In this document: positions 37,668 to 51,148 of the stretch, piece by piece
How positions within the stretch are numbered: the stretch's first letter is position 1
Layout: every line of letters begins with the position of its first letter
DNA from: Chlorokybus atmophyticus
Lineage: Eukaryota > Streptophyta > Chlorokybophyceae > Chlorokybales > Chlorokybaceae
Length of the DNA stretch: 64,000 nucleotides
Assembly (NCBI GenBank): GCA_009103225.1
Contig: RHPI01002048.1
Span: 175,702 to 239,701, forward strand
Reading direction: 5' to 3'
Position numbers and translations under genes: made by a program
The notes under the pieces: generated by a model
The model's input: the letters and a program-made list of their open reading frames with translations, nothing else
Told to the model about the DNA's origin: nothing
Databases searched by the model: none

Positions 37668-39205
37668 AGTCCAATTGTGCATGATTTGTGGGGACAGGTG
37701 CGCTTACCTCATTGTACAGTCTATTTGGTTATGTGTATCCACATGTCGGTCATGCTGGCACACCAGTGGTATGATACCACCAGAGTGCCACTAGATGTAT
37801 ATTGATCGCCAATAAATATTTATATTTAATTTGCTTACATGTGTACATGCATACCTAGGTAGGGTATAGGTATACATACATAATGGTATAATTTCACCTC
37901 TTAATCACTGCGCAACATAGCGTGCAGTCCAAGCTCTTAGTGTGGGAACAGCTATCGCCGAAGGGGTTAGTGCCATCCCAGAGTATCTCTTCTTCAGATC
38001 ATTCATGCAACTATGGCATGCTGCCATTGTTGCAAGCTATTCAGTGAATGGTGGGCATGGTCGTTGTTTATGGCTGAAATTGCATGCGCATGCTTGCATC
38101 AGCATCTGCACTCCCTCGATACGTGAAGTGAAAATAGTGCATCTCGTTAATGCTATGCAGGTGCTGGTCAAAGGCGCAGTAGCACTTTAGAATTGCGTAC
38201 CTACAGAAGTTGAGATGCATACACAGCCTACTAGATAAATACACAATATTCTAAGGGAACGCAACGTTCTCCATGACATTTGTAAAAGTTGTGAGTCGTG
38301 TAGAATCAGTAATGCACAAGCACTCCGCAAGTACAGCAGGAACGACACATGCGCCAGATTGATTTTGTGAAAAGCTATGAGTAGCGTATGCATCTTAACA
38401 CATGCGAACCGACGGTGGTGTGCACTAAGCACGCCATGATTCATGTGCGGTATGCAACATGCACTTCACTTGTGCATAAATATTGCATCAATGCCAAACA
38501 GGACCAACAACACAAGCCAGCAGCCATGATCATCAGAACACGGGATGTTTTCAGTGTGCAATTGTGGGCAACTTGTCTCTACCAAAACTTGACTTCATGT
38601 GAGACACTTCTAATATCCGGGCCTACACAAACACCAAGTCATACGCTGGGAGTGCTTTCTGCCTCCGTTGGTGGAGGGCCTTGGGCCATATGACCACAGC
38701 CTCGTACTGCGGACACTGCCGCTGCACCCCACTTTCTAGGTTGTAAGGCTGACATCACGTGTACAGATGCGAGAGGGGTATGTGCTTGCTGTAACGCGCA
38801 AGCCATGTGCTGGCGGCAGATGCGGGTTAGCTCTAATGTCTGTCACGAGCCCTTTCAGACTCCGTGGCTTGCTCCGCTCTTCGCACTGTGGCGCATGCAC
38901 GGATCGACGTAGTATGGTGCTGGTGCTATTCTGATTAAAAGTATGCAGGCATGCTGATTGCTGTTGACACAATTGCGAGACTGACGTTGCCATGTACATG
39001 TCATGGATAAGAACTTGATAATTACAATGTTCATCCAAGACCAATGTCGTGGCAGCACAAAGGCCAGTGCTAGCGCTGTCAGCAACAGGTCGCCACAGAG
39101 CCTGACTGCCATGAGCATTGGGGAATAAGCTATACAATGCCTGGCCACCTTCCTTCGCGCAGCCTCTACTATGCTCAGCATACAGCATACCGCCCAAGCA
39201 GATGC
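37668..39205. other. Intergenic region between convergent TBC and ELMO genes
   Basis: About 1.5 kb of AT-rich DNA with AATAAA-like words shortly after the TBC stop (around 37811). No other gene or clear repeat is supported. Confidence 0.5.
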
Positions 39206-41710
39206 TCACTCGCGCGGTTGGACCAATGATGCAAGAGCTGTCTGCAGGTCAGCAATAGTCTTCAGATTGCGCGACAAAAGTACCCTCTCCAGATGTGCCC
39301 TTGTAGCCTTCAAAACAGCCTGCGACACCAGTGCATGAGACGCTGGTGAATAGGAACTACGCTTTTGGTTGCATACGCTGACCACCACCACCATCATCTT
39401 CATCGTTCCAGATCTGAATGCAGCACAAAAACGTCACCTACCTGGAACTCCATGTATGAGGCTCCCATGTCCAGCCATATGTTGTCTAAAAGCCGGAAAG
39501 CTTCCACGTAGACCTTGTCGAAAGCATCTGCTTCCGCTGAGAGCAAACACGCATGAGCTGTTGACACTCAGCAACTAACGGAGACGGAAAGGCCTGCTGC
39601 AGATAGGTACTCACTTTCCAGCAGTGCCAAAAAGCCCCTTCCAGCTTTTGTCTGCGGTGGACGCGACTCTGCATGCATAAAAATAGCTCAGACGAGTTTG
39701 CAAAGAAGCGATGCATCAACGGGCTAACTGCCATTGCAACACAACTATACTTGACGCAAAACTCTTGAGGTTCTATATGTGCCATTACTGTTTGAGAGAG
39801 TACTACCCTGGTGCTTACCATCTCGCAAATCTAACAGGTCAGTCAGCATGAACGAGATGTTCAACCCTGCTACAGCGAATGGATACTCTGCCTCGGAGCG
39901 GCTGCCATTGGACTTGTGCAAAAGGCGATTGAAAAGCTCCTGGAATCAACACATTGTGACGCATTGATGATGTTGATGACAATGCGGACAGTCAAGAGGA
40001 CACATAAACTGCGACACAAACGCCGGAAGCATAGCTTACTGGGTTGAAAGTTGCTAAGAACAACAGGTTCTGCAGCGATATGAAGCCACCTCCCCTGTGC
40101 GACACATGCCAACAAGAGTTAACCAAGAAGTCAAACCCCAGACTGCAGAGGGACTCGACAATCACTGCATTCTCCCACAAGTGCGCGTGTAAGGTAATCG
40201 AAGCGCGTGCATTGATAGCGATCCTTGCCTAAAATCCGTGCCTGGATCAGATCCTTGCCAGCCCATTTCTTTCCACTGCGGGGTTTTCAGGGCGGTACAC
40301 TCCTTGTCAGGCCAAGCTTTGTGCCAAAGCATGCGTAGCGCCTCCTGCACAAGCGCGCGGAAGCTGAGTGGTAAGCTCCACTAGCGAGCGCTTTAAGAGT
40401 GTCGGCGGATGCAGCATGCATTAACAAACCTGATGGTGCACGTTGTTCCCGTCAAACGGGACATGTATCCGAGTGTGAAGCTCCTTGAGCCTATCCACCT
40501 GCGAGATAATGATAAGCAAGAACTCAACATGTTTGACCTGTCCGTTGTGAGATTGGTACCATGTGCTTTCACCTGAACCTCAGAAAGCTGCGTTTTCCCT
40601 GAGACCGAACATGCCCCAAATGCATATCTTTGTAATGAGCTCGCAAATGTCGCTGCGCAAGCATCAACACGTGTCATTACAACCAATACGGGCCAATATG
40701 CACCCTGGTTGCAGCTATGCCAGACCCACCCAATACCACAACATGCCTACATGAACAACCCTAACCCTCAACGCATACCCAAGTACAGAGTCCACTCGAG
40801 GAGTATCTTTTCAAGAAGCTCCCTCCACGTGCTAGACGCCGCGCTATGTGACTTGGCATTCGGATCCACCTGCGTAGAGCGAGTTAAGTACACTTGTAAT
40901 AGCATGCACAGGCATTGTGACAACGTGCGTCCATCGCTGATGCGAACCAAAGACCAGACTGAGCGAAGCAGACACGCCAGGCGGCAACAATTATCGAGAG
41001 TTGCTGCTTTCCAATTTGCAGCGGTCCTCAATGTACATGTTCCACTTCAAAACATTTACAAAGTGTACGACAGTGTGCCATTCCTCCACACGCATCTCAT
41101 ACAACTGTTGCGACGCATGTCTGTACATCTCACATACAAGCGTGCAAGACCACTTGACACAAGCAGCTAAACTTGGGATCTTTGATGATTGGACGCCAGT
41201 CCGTCAGCGACCATGTTCAATGCACGCAACAATTTCGTGACACCGGATATGCCATCCCATCCCTTCATTCCCGCTGCAAGACTTGAAAGGACTGGCAAGC
41301 ACAGCAATTGTCTGTTGCTGCCTCCAAGCATGCATTGACAAATGCATGCTTGCAACCAGAAGCAGACACTGCGCCTTGCAGAAACGCACAGAGTTGCCGT
41401 TGCGAATGACAAAGGTGTACACAGATAAATGCAGCGTAACCGCTGCTAAAGCAGCGCTGAGCGCAGGCGAGTAGTAGCGTGAGCAAGACCACACATACCT
41501 AGTTACAGCACAATTCAGCTGAGCATTAGGTCACCTCTTCTGCAGCTTCTCGCTTTCCCTGCTGGTCCAGCCAAGGTTCACTCAAGCCGGAAGACGAAGT
41601 GGCGGGAACCGCCATGGTGCCGGCGGCACCAGCTGCGGCAGCGCCGCCGGCGTGCCGGCGGCGTGCGGTGGTTTGCATGAAAGCACAAGAATCCTCACCA
41701 CTTCCCACCC
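39206..41710 (-). CDS. ELMO/CED-12 domain protein; N-terminal exons uncertain
   Basis: Supported 3' exons on the minus strand: 40430-40498, 40229-40344, 40040-40094, 39819-39939, 39615-39668, 39442-39536 and 39206-39319, all consistent in phase. They read VDRLKELHTRIHVPFDGN, EALRMLWHKAWPDKE, WKEMGWQGSDPGTDFR, GFISLQNLLFLATFNP, YPFAVAGLNISFMLTDLL, FDKVYVEAFRLLDNIWLDMG and HLERVLLSRNLKTIADL. This is the ELMO domain (WGDIGFQGxDPxTDFRG, YPFAVVGINIT). In animals ELMO acts with DOCK as a Rac exchange factor; plant and algal ELMO-only proteins have less clear roles, possibly as Arf/Arl GAP-like proteins. Upstream candidates are an exon near 40795-40873 (STWRELLEKILLEWTLYLG), one near 41170-41280, and a first exon in a GC-rich area ending near 41530. 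Their joining is not resolved. One intron uses a GC donor (GCAAGG at 40223-40228). Confidence 0.8.
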
Positions 41711-43270
41711 AACTACCAGGCCAACCCCACGCTCACCGCCGCCGCCTAGGGTTTGCTGCTCCCTCAACCCTCCCAACACGCATGCCTGACAACCCAACCC
41801 CAGCCACCGGCAATGGCGAGCATACCAAGCATCACTCCCCGCCACCCCATCATGCCCTTCACTGCTTTCCGACTCCACGACCTCCCGGCCACCACGCCCG
41901 CCCCCGCCACCCCCGTCCCCGCCGCCGCTGCCGTTGCCGCTTCCACACGCTGCCGACCGCTGCACGTGTGTTACACTTGGGCTCGTGTACGGCCTGCCAA
42001 TGAAGTAAAACCGCCACAAAACAATTCCTGTGCGCATCAAAATCCTGTGGCCACATAAAGTAGGCCTACGTGCCCTGAATGCACGGCATTGTTCGGCATT
42101 GCTGATTTCGCAGCTCTTACGCTGTATGGGAGTGTGCCACGTGTGATGCATGAAACTTCTCTCGGGCGGAATTGCAAGTTTCTGAGGCTTGGAAGGGCAG
42201 TGAAAACTCTTTGGGTGCAACTGCTGAACTTAGGGTTTGGGGCGGCAGATAGGTTGTGTGTCAGGGGACAATGTCAGCACATAAGTTTGGCCACTATTTG
42301 CTCTGCGAGGCACGTGTTGGGTAAGGAGTCAAACCGTAATGTTGTTACGTCATTCGCACAGACGTAACTGGCAAGGAGGAAACCAAACAAGGGGCCTGGA
42401 TTGAGAGTGGAGGTTGACACTGTTGCTGCCGCCGTTGTCGTCGCCGCCGTTGTGGTCGTGGCTGTCGGGTCCTAGCTGGTTGGCAGGGGGGAGGCTGTTC
42501 ATTAGGTTGGGCGCCAGGGGGATCGGTTGCTTGTGGACGATCTGGGCGTAGCTGCCGCCAGCGCTGGTGCCCGGAGCGTAGGCGGCATGGGTGGAACCCT
42601 AGCTTAGTGAGGCATGAGTTGGTTTAGTGCTGCTGAGCCAGATTAAACCGCAGCGAGCTGTATGATTAGTATTGATTATATTTGGCCGTGTCACGGTTAA
42701 CTACGGTGAGTAGAGAAGGAGGTGTTTCATTGTGCACGCGAGCTAGAGTGGTCCACCGCCATGCCGCCCAACGAGCGCACACCTTTGCTACAGAGCGAGC
42801 AGGTTGGGCTGAGCTTTGTGTTTTCAAAAAGATACGGTCACGAACTGGTGATCTTGCTCGTTTGCTAAACCAGAATAGCAGTAGCTGCCTTTGTGTTGTG
42901 AGAAGTGGTTTGCAAGGCAAGCGCGCTACACATGCTGTTTACTGCATGCAGAGTTCCATTCGCTACAACTAGCATAGGCTTGAAGTTGTTGAGTCTCATG
43001 CGCACTGGACCGTGTACAACACACGCTGCCTTATTGTAGTTCGGTCAATCAGACATGTGCATGCGCGAGCACACATCTGTTTTGCTCTGTACGAGCACGC
43101 TCTATGTGAGACAACAGTGCAGCAATTTGTAGGAACATGTCGGAAAGCGAAAATACTTTCAGCCTTCTTCGCCTGTCTGCATGCATGCAAACAGGCGAAC
43201 AAGGCTAACTGCCAAGTGATTGTTTGCGTTGGCCTTACTGCAGATGTTAACCAAGTGACTTTGTGTCCAG
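41711..43270. promoter_or_regulatory. Intergenic region between ELMO and ABC transporter genes, GC-rich with telo-boxes
   Basis: Carries CTAGGGTTT at 41746-41754, TTAGGGTTT at 42230-42238 and AACCCTAG at 42595-42602, together with CCG/GCC tracts at about 41730-41745, 41898-41945 and 42426-42450. The missing first exon(s) of the ABC transporter should lie here; none could be fixed. Confidence 0.45.
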
Positions 43271-46200
43271 CACACGCACGAACCGCGAACACCGCGCGTA
43301 AGAACACCAAGAAGGAGTCGGGATCAGTCAAAATCAAAAACTCCTGCCACTGGCGATGAAGAGTCTGGTCTGGAAAAGGAACAGAACATCGGGCTGCTGC
43401 GGGTGCTTCGTGAGGCGCGCGAGGAACGACCCATCCTGTTCTTGGCTACCATCATGCTAATGATTGCGGCCTTTGCGAACATGGCCCTGCCGCAGTTTGC
43501 TGGCCGCGTGCTCGATGCAATAACTTCCGTTGATAAAGATTACGCTATGTCGCAAGTCCGGCATTCCGTCCTGTACATTCTTATCTGTGTTGCAGTAGGG
43601 TAAGTGTCACTTTGCACTTTGCTCTTCGCGTCTCAATCAAGCTGTTCAACGTTGTTGCAGAGTTTGCATACATGAAACTTCTTCCACAGTACAACAGAAG
43701 CACCATGCATGCGCTGTGCCCCATTGTGTCTGATGGAGCCTTGTAATGATGCGCAGGTCTGTAGCTTCTGCTTTGCGCGCTTACCTGTTCAGCTCTGCCA
43801 GCGAGCGAGTAGTCGCTCGCATGCGCATGCGTCTGTTCAATGCCCTGATGACTCAGGTGAGTTAAAAGGGTTGACGCAGTTTGCGAGGCATGGTGGTCTG
43901 GACATGATTTGGAAGACTTTTGTTGCTTATACAGGAGGTGGGCTTTTTTGATGTATCACGTACTGGTGAGCTGCTCAATCGCCTGTCAGAAGATACCTCC
44001 GTGTTGAAGAGTGCGGCCACCAGCAACCTCTCAATGGCATTGCGGTCGGCAGCGACTGCCATCATCGGCCTGGCGTACATGTTTGTCACTTCTTGGAAAT
44101 TGTCATGTAAGGCGCCGCAGTGCCTTTGTAATATAGTGCGCTGTCGTTGAGTTTTTGCAAGGGCTGTGACGATTACAGCAGTTGTTTGTTTGGCCTGGCA
44201 GGTGTTACTGTCGCTATAGTGCCTATTACATCTGTGGCCATCAGGTATTACGGCCGTTATGTGAAGAGGCTGTCAAAACAAACACAAGTGAGTCTGGCTG
44301 CATACATGCATGTTGCATGCGTGTTTGGTTCTCACAACAGACACCCTATCGACAGGCAGCCACAGCTGCTGCTGCAACTGTGGCTGAGGAGTCACTTGGT
44401 GCCGTGCGCACCGTTCGGTCATTTGCTAGGGAGCGGACGGAATGCTTCCGTTACGGGGAGAAGGTGTTGGAAAGCCGCTCCTTGGGTTTGCGAGCTGCGG
44501 TAAGTGGTTTAGCGGGTGCCACTAGAGCCTGAGGCCATGGGATCTTGCATTGTTCACGGCAGCTCGTACTGAAAGTCGTTGGGTGTTCTGCTCTTCTGCA
44601 GGTTGCAAACGGCCTCTTTACCGGAGGCATGTTTGCTGTCGCCATGCTTTCCATGGTGATTGTGTTGTGGTAAGTTGATTAACTTTTGTCTGGTTCAGAG
44701 GCAGTTTCTCTATAACTATCATGCATGATGGTACTTGTTCATGCAGGTATGGGGCCATACTGACTATACGTGGAGAGCTATCTACGGGAACTCTTTCGTC
44801 CTTCATCTTGTATACATTTACTGTGGGTTCGGCCATTGGCAATTTGTCGGGGCTGTACACGACAATTATGAAGGCGTTGGGAGCGTCCCAGCGCGTGTTT
44901 CAGTTGATGGACCGCGACCCGCGCATCCCACCATCTGGCAAACAGGTGTGTGATGATTTTTGCTGCATGACTTTTGCTTGACATGTGTCTTCGCCCATCC
45001 TGGCCGTAGCATGAATTGTAAAGGACGGACCTTCATGGTGTTGGTTCTGCAGAAACCCATGGGTCATGACGTCAATGGAGCTGAAGTGCGGTTGGAGGGT
45101 GTGTGGTTTGCGTACCCTTCAAGGGCGCACAATTGGGTTCTTAAAGGCGTGGACCTGTCGCTGGCCCCGGGGCAAAGGGTGGCGCTGGTTGGTCACAGCG
45201 GGGGCGGCAAGTCCACTGTGGCCGCTCTGATACAACGCTTCTACGACCCGCAGAAGGGAAGGGTCTTTATTGACAATGTACCTCTTCCTGACATTGATCA
45301 TGAGCACCTCCATCGGGAAATTGCAATGGTTAGCCAGGAGCCCGTGCTGTTTGCGAGGACCATCAGGTGAGCAGAGAGAATGTGAATGCTGTTGCATGTA
45401 TTGCTCTTTATCAGATGCTGATGCGTGGGGTTGTAGAGAGAACATTGCGTATGGAAAGGACAACACAACCATGGAAGAGATTGAGCATGTTGCACGCATG
45501 GCCAACGCGCACGACTTCATATCGGGCTTTTCGGATGGTTACAATACCGCTGTTGGCGAACGAGGAGTTCGCTTGAGCGGCGGACAAAAGCAACGGTATG
45601 TTCAATGGTGTTTTTTATTAGTGTCATGTAGTCAGGTTATGTAGTCAGGTCAACAACTCGTATTGTGCTACAGGATTGCGATAGCTAGGGCACTGCTTAT
45701 GAACCCGCGGCTGCTACTCCTGGACGAGGCTACGTCAGCACTCGACGCGGAATCAGAGTTTTTGGTGCAGGTGAGTCGCCAGTTGTTATCTATCTTCAGA
45801 AGTTAATAGTGCTCTGCGTGTACTACAAGCAGTGTTGATTGACATGTTACAACTTCAGGATGCACTCGAGCGGCTGATGTCCGGCAGAACAACATTGGTT
45901 ATAGCACACAGGTGACGGTCATTGCAAGAATTGCATGCATGTCTGAAAACTGAATCTATGACTGAGATTATACAAGCCCCATATCTGAGGGCAACTCCCT
46001 GTGCTCTGCAGGCTTTCTACTGTAAAAAGTGCGGACATTGTGTGCGTTGTAGACGAGGGTGTTATCAGGGAGAGGGGCACTCATGAGGAGCTGCTGGAGC
46101 AGAACGGCATATATGCAGCGCTGGTCAGGAGGCAGCTGACCACAGGGGGCTTCCTCGGGAGGGAGGCAGACAAACCGACGGACGTATCAGAAGTGGACGA

Positions 46201-46360
46201 GGACGGCGTAGAGGAGGACGGCGGGTCTGACAGCGAGGTTGATGATGACGATGTCTCCGTAACAACACCAACAGCTGAACTGCCCGTGAGTGATGTCGGC
46301 TATGGTGCCAGGGCAGAGCGTTTGCGCACTGCCAGCCAGGCTAGTTTGGCTGATGTGTAG
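43271..46360 (+). CDS. Half-size ABC transporter of the TAP/ALS1-like ABCB type; first exon missing
   Basis: Exons 43271-43599, 43757-43856, 43935-44106, 44202-44287, 44356-44499, 44602-44669, 44747-44945, 45053-45366, 45437-45595, 45674-45770, 45859-45911 and 46012-46360 match plant ABCB27/ALS1 block by block, with splice phases agreeing. The transmembrane half starts [20 protein letters not shown] and includes [40 protein letters not shown] and [17 protein letters not shown]. The nucleotide-binding domain has Walker [11 protein letters not shown]-loop VSQEPVLF, signature LSGGQKQR, Walker [13 protein letters not shown] and H-loop IAHR. A short acidic tail (SDSEVDDDD) follows. One TMD plus one NBD means it works as a dimer. 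In Arabidopsis the relative sits in the vacuolar membrane and affects aluminium tolerance; the substrate here is unknown. Exon 43271 begins in frame after an acceptor, with no start ATG, so 5' coding sequence is missing. Confidence 0.93.
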
Positions 46361-48264
46361 AAAGACCTTCAAGCAGAGTGGAGTTTGTCATCAGGTGTCA
46401 TTGTTGTGAGAGTGAAGTGTATGGGGTAGTGCTGGAGACCTACGTGTCCACTTGATCCGATATGTGCACACAGTTGGCAAGTTGTGGAAGGGCCTGAGGC
46501 CAACAGGGCTAGGTAAGGACGAGGAAAACCGCTTGACGCTGTAGACTTTGTTTGTGCATGTTGATCGGGAAGCTCGTTCATCCTTGTTGCGTAGGTTTAC
46601 AGGCATTGTTGCATGATGTATGTGTCGCATCTCAGTCATGCATTGGTAATAGCATATACATGGCGCCAGCAGAACATGGAAGCTTCATAAGTACTGATGC
46701 GTATCATCGTCACTATGACTAGCAGCAGATAATATACAATATAGTCATCCCCTCTGCACCACCACACCACATGCATTGCGCGTAGCAAACTACAGATGTA
46801 TAGAGTAATTAGATCTCACTTGGACTATCCTATCCGCCACCGGTTTATGTTTGGGTCAGTGAGTACTATGTGCGCTACTACGTGTGCCCCATATACATGG
46901 TTATCAGCTAATTAACTGATTGAGTTGTATACAAAAGATGCAAGCTGCATCACCCGCATGCAAAGCACACTCACACATCAACTCAGCACACCGCATGCAT
47001 GCATTTACATATAACACCACTGGGCTACATGTTAGCCTAGCTACTCACTAAGCACGACACTAACTACCACTACCCCGTTAGACAACATGCAGTGCATGCA
47101 TGGCAATTTATAGTCTTTACCTGCACGCATGTGCAGCTAGTTAGACTTCCAGGCGGTTGCCTCCGCCAGCAGCATGAGCAGAACACGGACTCCCCTCGCC
47201 CCTCCCACTCTCTCTCCCGCTCTCCTTCGCCCACACCCTCACTCCCTCCGCTTCCTGATACAGCTGCCGCTTGAAACCCTCGTCCAGGGCCCCTTTGCCC
47301 CGCCCCTCTGCCCCGCCCCTCTGCCCTGCCCCTTTGGCAGCGGTGCTGTCGTGTCGCTCGGCCATGAGCTGGGTCACTGGCACGCCCTCGCTGCTAGTTA
47401 GGTGCTGCTGGTGGGGTGGGGTGGTTGGGTTGGCATCTTGTGTCTGTCGCACAGGCAAGCGTGTTTACCAATCCGCCTGCTCCAGTGCAGTCGTTGCAGT
47501 GTGGTTGTATCGACCTTGTTGGAGGATATGACTTCGCTTGCCCATGGCACTTTCGCCTAGTTCAAATCTGTGTGATATGAAAATTCAATCAAGACCACAA
47601 CCACCACGGCTTAATTGCAGCTGCCATTCAGCAAAAGGACTCGATGCTGCAACAATAAACGCGCGTTGCCACAGCTGTGGCAAGTCGTGCTGCAACCAGT
47701 CTCAGCCATGCAAGTGTACATATCACCTTGTTGATGTCTTTGCATGTTGAAGAAGAAAGCAAATTTGCTGGAGTATATTGCATTGATTATCGCAGTTGGT
47801 GAACTGGGTCGGGGACATGGATCACATGAGACATGCATTGGCGCGATATCCCACACAGAGTGCCACACACCAACTCGCAATGTCCCTTACAACATGCAAC
47901 AGGAACGAAACCTCCAGCTGGACATGAACTACCTACAGTTTCAACACCAGCAACTCCTCTTGCAGCTACTGTCAAGCCAGCAAAGCAGCAAGGTCACCTT
48001 CGAGCCAGCTCTGACTCGTATTGCGCACGAGGTGGCCTACGTACCTCCTCTCTCTGCACGCACAGGGTGCCTATAAGAGCCCAACCTTCCGCAGTTTATG
48101 TGCAAATGGCGACAGGGAGACAGGCACTGCGCGAGACAGAGTTTTGGGCCAATAGCTGCTCACAAAAAGACTAGTCCTGAGAGAAACTGTCCTGAGAGAC
48201 ACTACAGCCTATGCACAGAGCGGCCCTGTGAAACTGGCTTCATGAGTAGCAGCTAGCAAAACAG
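46361..48264. other. Intergenic region between convergent ABC transporter and SLC37 genes
   Basis: About 1.9 kb. It holds a CCCCGCCCCTCTG-type short tandem repeat (47290-47337) and no supported gene on either strand. Confidence 0.5.
47290..47337. repeat. C-rich tandem repeat, unit about 14 bp
   Basis: Successive units of the form CCCCTTTGCCCCG / CCCCTCTGCCCCG / CCCCTCTGCCCTG, roughly three and a half copies. The complementary strand is G-rich. Confidence 0.7.
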
Positions 48265-51148
48265 TCATGAGGCCGCCGGTCTTGCATCAAAGTCATTGTG
48301 AAGTGCCGATTGCAACTGAGAGAATTTCATTACCAAGGGCGCCTCTTCGTCATTGGGCACCATGTCCGCCAGCCCGACCATGCTCCAGCCTCGGTAGCTC
48401 TGCAGCTTGCCGTGCACCTCTTCCGCAACGAGCCGCGATAGGAGAAGGCCAGATATGAGGGCGGACGTGTACAACATGTAGAAGACTGCTGCCCAGCCGT
48501 ATTGGGCAAGAAAACCTGTTAACAACGGGCCAAGTGCAGCACCGATAGAACCCGTGCCATCGATGATGGCGGTTACGGTTGCAAGGGCCTTTTCTTTTCC
48601 TTGAAGAGAACTGTGCGTGCCCAAATCTGCGGCGACCGCTGTGGTTATTAGCGCGTAAGGGCCATTGACAAACAGCCCGGCCAGTATCATGAGGGCAGCA
48701 TTGATGGCCACGGAGATGTGGCCAAATGTGGAGTAAAGAAACAACGCCGGCACGGACAAGAACACAAAGCTGGCAGCCGTAATGGAACGCGCTTGGAATC
48801 TGTCGCTGATGTATCCAGCTGCCACGCCGCCAACAACGCCACCCACGTCAAATAGCGCAGATAAGTTGCCTGCTGCCACAGGGCTGAGATACTTGTGGCC
48901 GATATCTGCAACAGATACCGGTTATTACGCAGAGCACGCGGCGATGCCAGCATCAACAATAAGAGCTTGACAATCAGGAACACATGCAGCCCTGTTGAGG
49001 TCTCTGTGACATGCCACTTACGCGTGTTGTGAATGTAATAGGGCAGCCAATAAAGGAACGTGTATGCCACCAGTTTGGCAAAGAATAGTGAGAACGCATA
49101 AACTGCGACTCCAGGTATCCGCCAGGCTGCAATGAAAGAGATGTAATGCTCCTCCTCCGTGTCAGATTCGTCCGAGTCGAGCCCAGTGCTGTGAGACGGG
49201 TGGCTTGCATGCGCTGCTTGGCTTATTGAATGCGCCAGCCTTCTCACTATGTATGGTGATGGCAGCCCCACCTGTGACAAGGTGCAAGAGATGATATGAG
49301 TGATGCATATGTTGCCCATAGCTGCGTTTGCATTGCTGCTGGCACGCATGCAGCTGCTATTGGTGCTATCGGTATCACACAACAACTCAGCCAATGCGTA
49401 TGCAAGAACATGTTCATCACCTCTTCGGGTTCAACGACGAGGAATAGGTATGTCAACACGCCAATGCCCGCAATCACACCAGCAGGCACAACAAAGGACC
49501 AGCCCCAGCCAAACGGCAGCACCTCTGCAGCGATAACGGACCCCAGAATGTTGCCAACGGACGTGTGGCTGTTCCATATCCCCATAATCAACCCTCGTTT
49601 GCTTTTGCCAACCCAGTTGGCTACAATGGACACGACGCTTGGCCAACCTGTTGATTGGGACAAACCCGCCATCACCTGCAGGCACGCGTATCAGCAACCA
49701 TACAACATCAAACGAGCGAAGCACAACAATCCTTACTGCCCTTGACAACTCTACCAAAGCTACTCATAATCAATGCATACAAGCAGCAACGGAACAGCTT
49801 GCACTACAACACGCGTGCTACTAAACGAGGCTGGAGACAGAATTTGACAAGGTGCTGGCATTGATAAGCATAGCGATGAAGATGACATAGTCACATCCTC
49901 AGCCAAACATTCAACTTGATTTGAGGTTGATGCGATACACAAGGTAAGCTACAAGGATGCGCATCGTGAAGCAAGCCCTACCTGTACAGCAATGTAGTAC
50001 CAGAAGTTATGTATCTGCAGGAAGTAACCCGCGCCAAACAGAGCTGTGAACAGCCCGCTTAGAAGCATGCCCCACGTCAAAAACAGGCGCACGTTCACGC
50101 GATCTCCCAAGTGACCAGACACAAACAACCCTCCCGAGTACGTTATCAAAAACGCCACGTCTAACATGCCCAGCAAGCTCTGCCCTTTGGCACCATTGAA
50201 CGGTGCCCAGCCTGAATCTTTTGAAACCTGCTCAAATTACACAGCATCAGTTTCCAACCGAGTTGTCGTTCCCATTTCAAGGTGCCACGCTGCGAGTTTC
50301 AAAACGTACAACCACTAACATGAAAACCTCAACTCAATGCAAGTGACACACAGGCTGCAACATGGGCTTACTAGAGGGTCTACTAGAAATTTAGATGTAC
50401 ACGCAATTGAGGCCAAAACATATGTGACTAGAGTATAATTATACACGCATACGTAGCTCAACTTCAGTATGATTGCCCAAGGCAAGACTTGTCTGTTGCT
50501 ACTCCAGCTAGCAACAGACAGCCTCTGCAGGTGACTTGCATTCGTAACCACTACGCCTCGTCAACGGGGCAGCAAACCCATGCACGACAGCTTGTTACTA
50601 CAAAATGCACTATACATCATCCTGATCCTGCTTGCCAAGTCTGCTGGATTGCACTTCTTAACAACTGGTGAGCATGTACAGTGCCATCACTGAGGTAAGG
50701 CGGGAGGTACAGGAGAGACCATGTTACTAAGATGAGTATGTTGACATATTGCGGTTGCACAATGGCACAAACACCCAACGCACTTGAGCGCCAGTCGGCC
50801 AATCCACTTATTCACATCACATCATCGCATCCGCTGGACCACAGCGTCCTGAACCATGCATATTGAAAATGATCAACTAATTTGCAGGGTTCGTGCACGA
50901 TGATGATGGCATTGTGAGCAAACCTTGTCTGGGAGGTAAGCGGTGGGAATGGCGGGTTGGGTGGCATTGTGTATGGACGGGTGGAGTGCATCCTTCACAA
51001 TAGAGGCAGGCTTGCGGCTGACATGGTAGCTGGCGTATACCAAGTACGTCAGGACCAGCACCAGCACCTTGTATTGCCCATAAGACAAGCCTGTGCCGCC
51101 CCGCAGACGCTTAAGCAGCCGAATGCCAGGCGCAGCTTTGCGTGCCAT
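48265..51148 (-). CDS. SLC37-type sugar-phosphate / glycerol-3-phosphate permease (MFS)
   Basis: Five exons on the minus strand (50924-51148, 49982-50227, 49421-49675, 49022-49271, 48265-48905) keep frame and give 538 residues. Family blocks are strong: VLTYLVYASYHVSRKPASIV, LLGMLDVAFLITYSGGLFV then GHLGDRVNVR, STGWPSVVSIVANWVGKSKR, GIWNSHTSVGNILGSVIAAE and WGWSFVVPAGVIAG. The C-terminal half has another set of membrane spans (VGGVVGGVAAGYISDRFQAR, ITTAVAADLGTHSSL). An acidic loop (LDSDESDTEEEH) separates the two six-helix halves, as in other major facilitator proteins. Relatives exchange phosphorylated glycerol or sugars with inorganic phosphate in ER, plastid or plasma membranes; the exact substrate and membrane are not known here. 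It shares its upstream region with hyccin. Confidence 0.93.

Noticed and set aside
41582-42220. 212-residue minus-strand Gly-rich frame
   Set aside because: It spans the CCG/GGC-rich promoter-like region between ELMO and ABC genes; the poly-Gly part reflects GGC repeats and no family is seen. It may overlap the true ELMO first exon in another frame.
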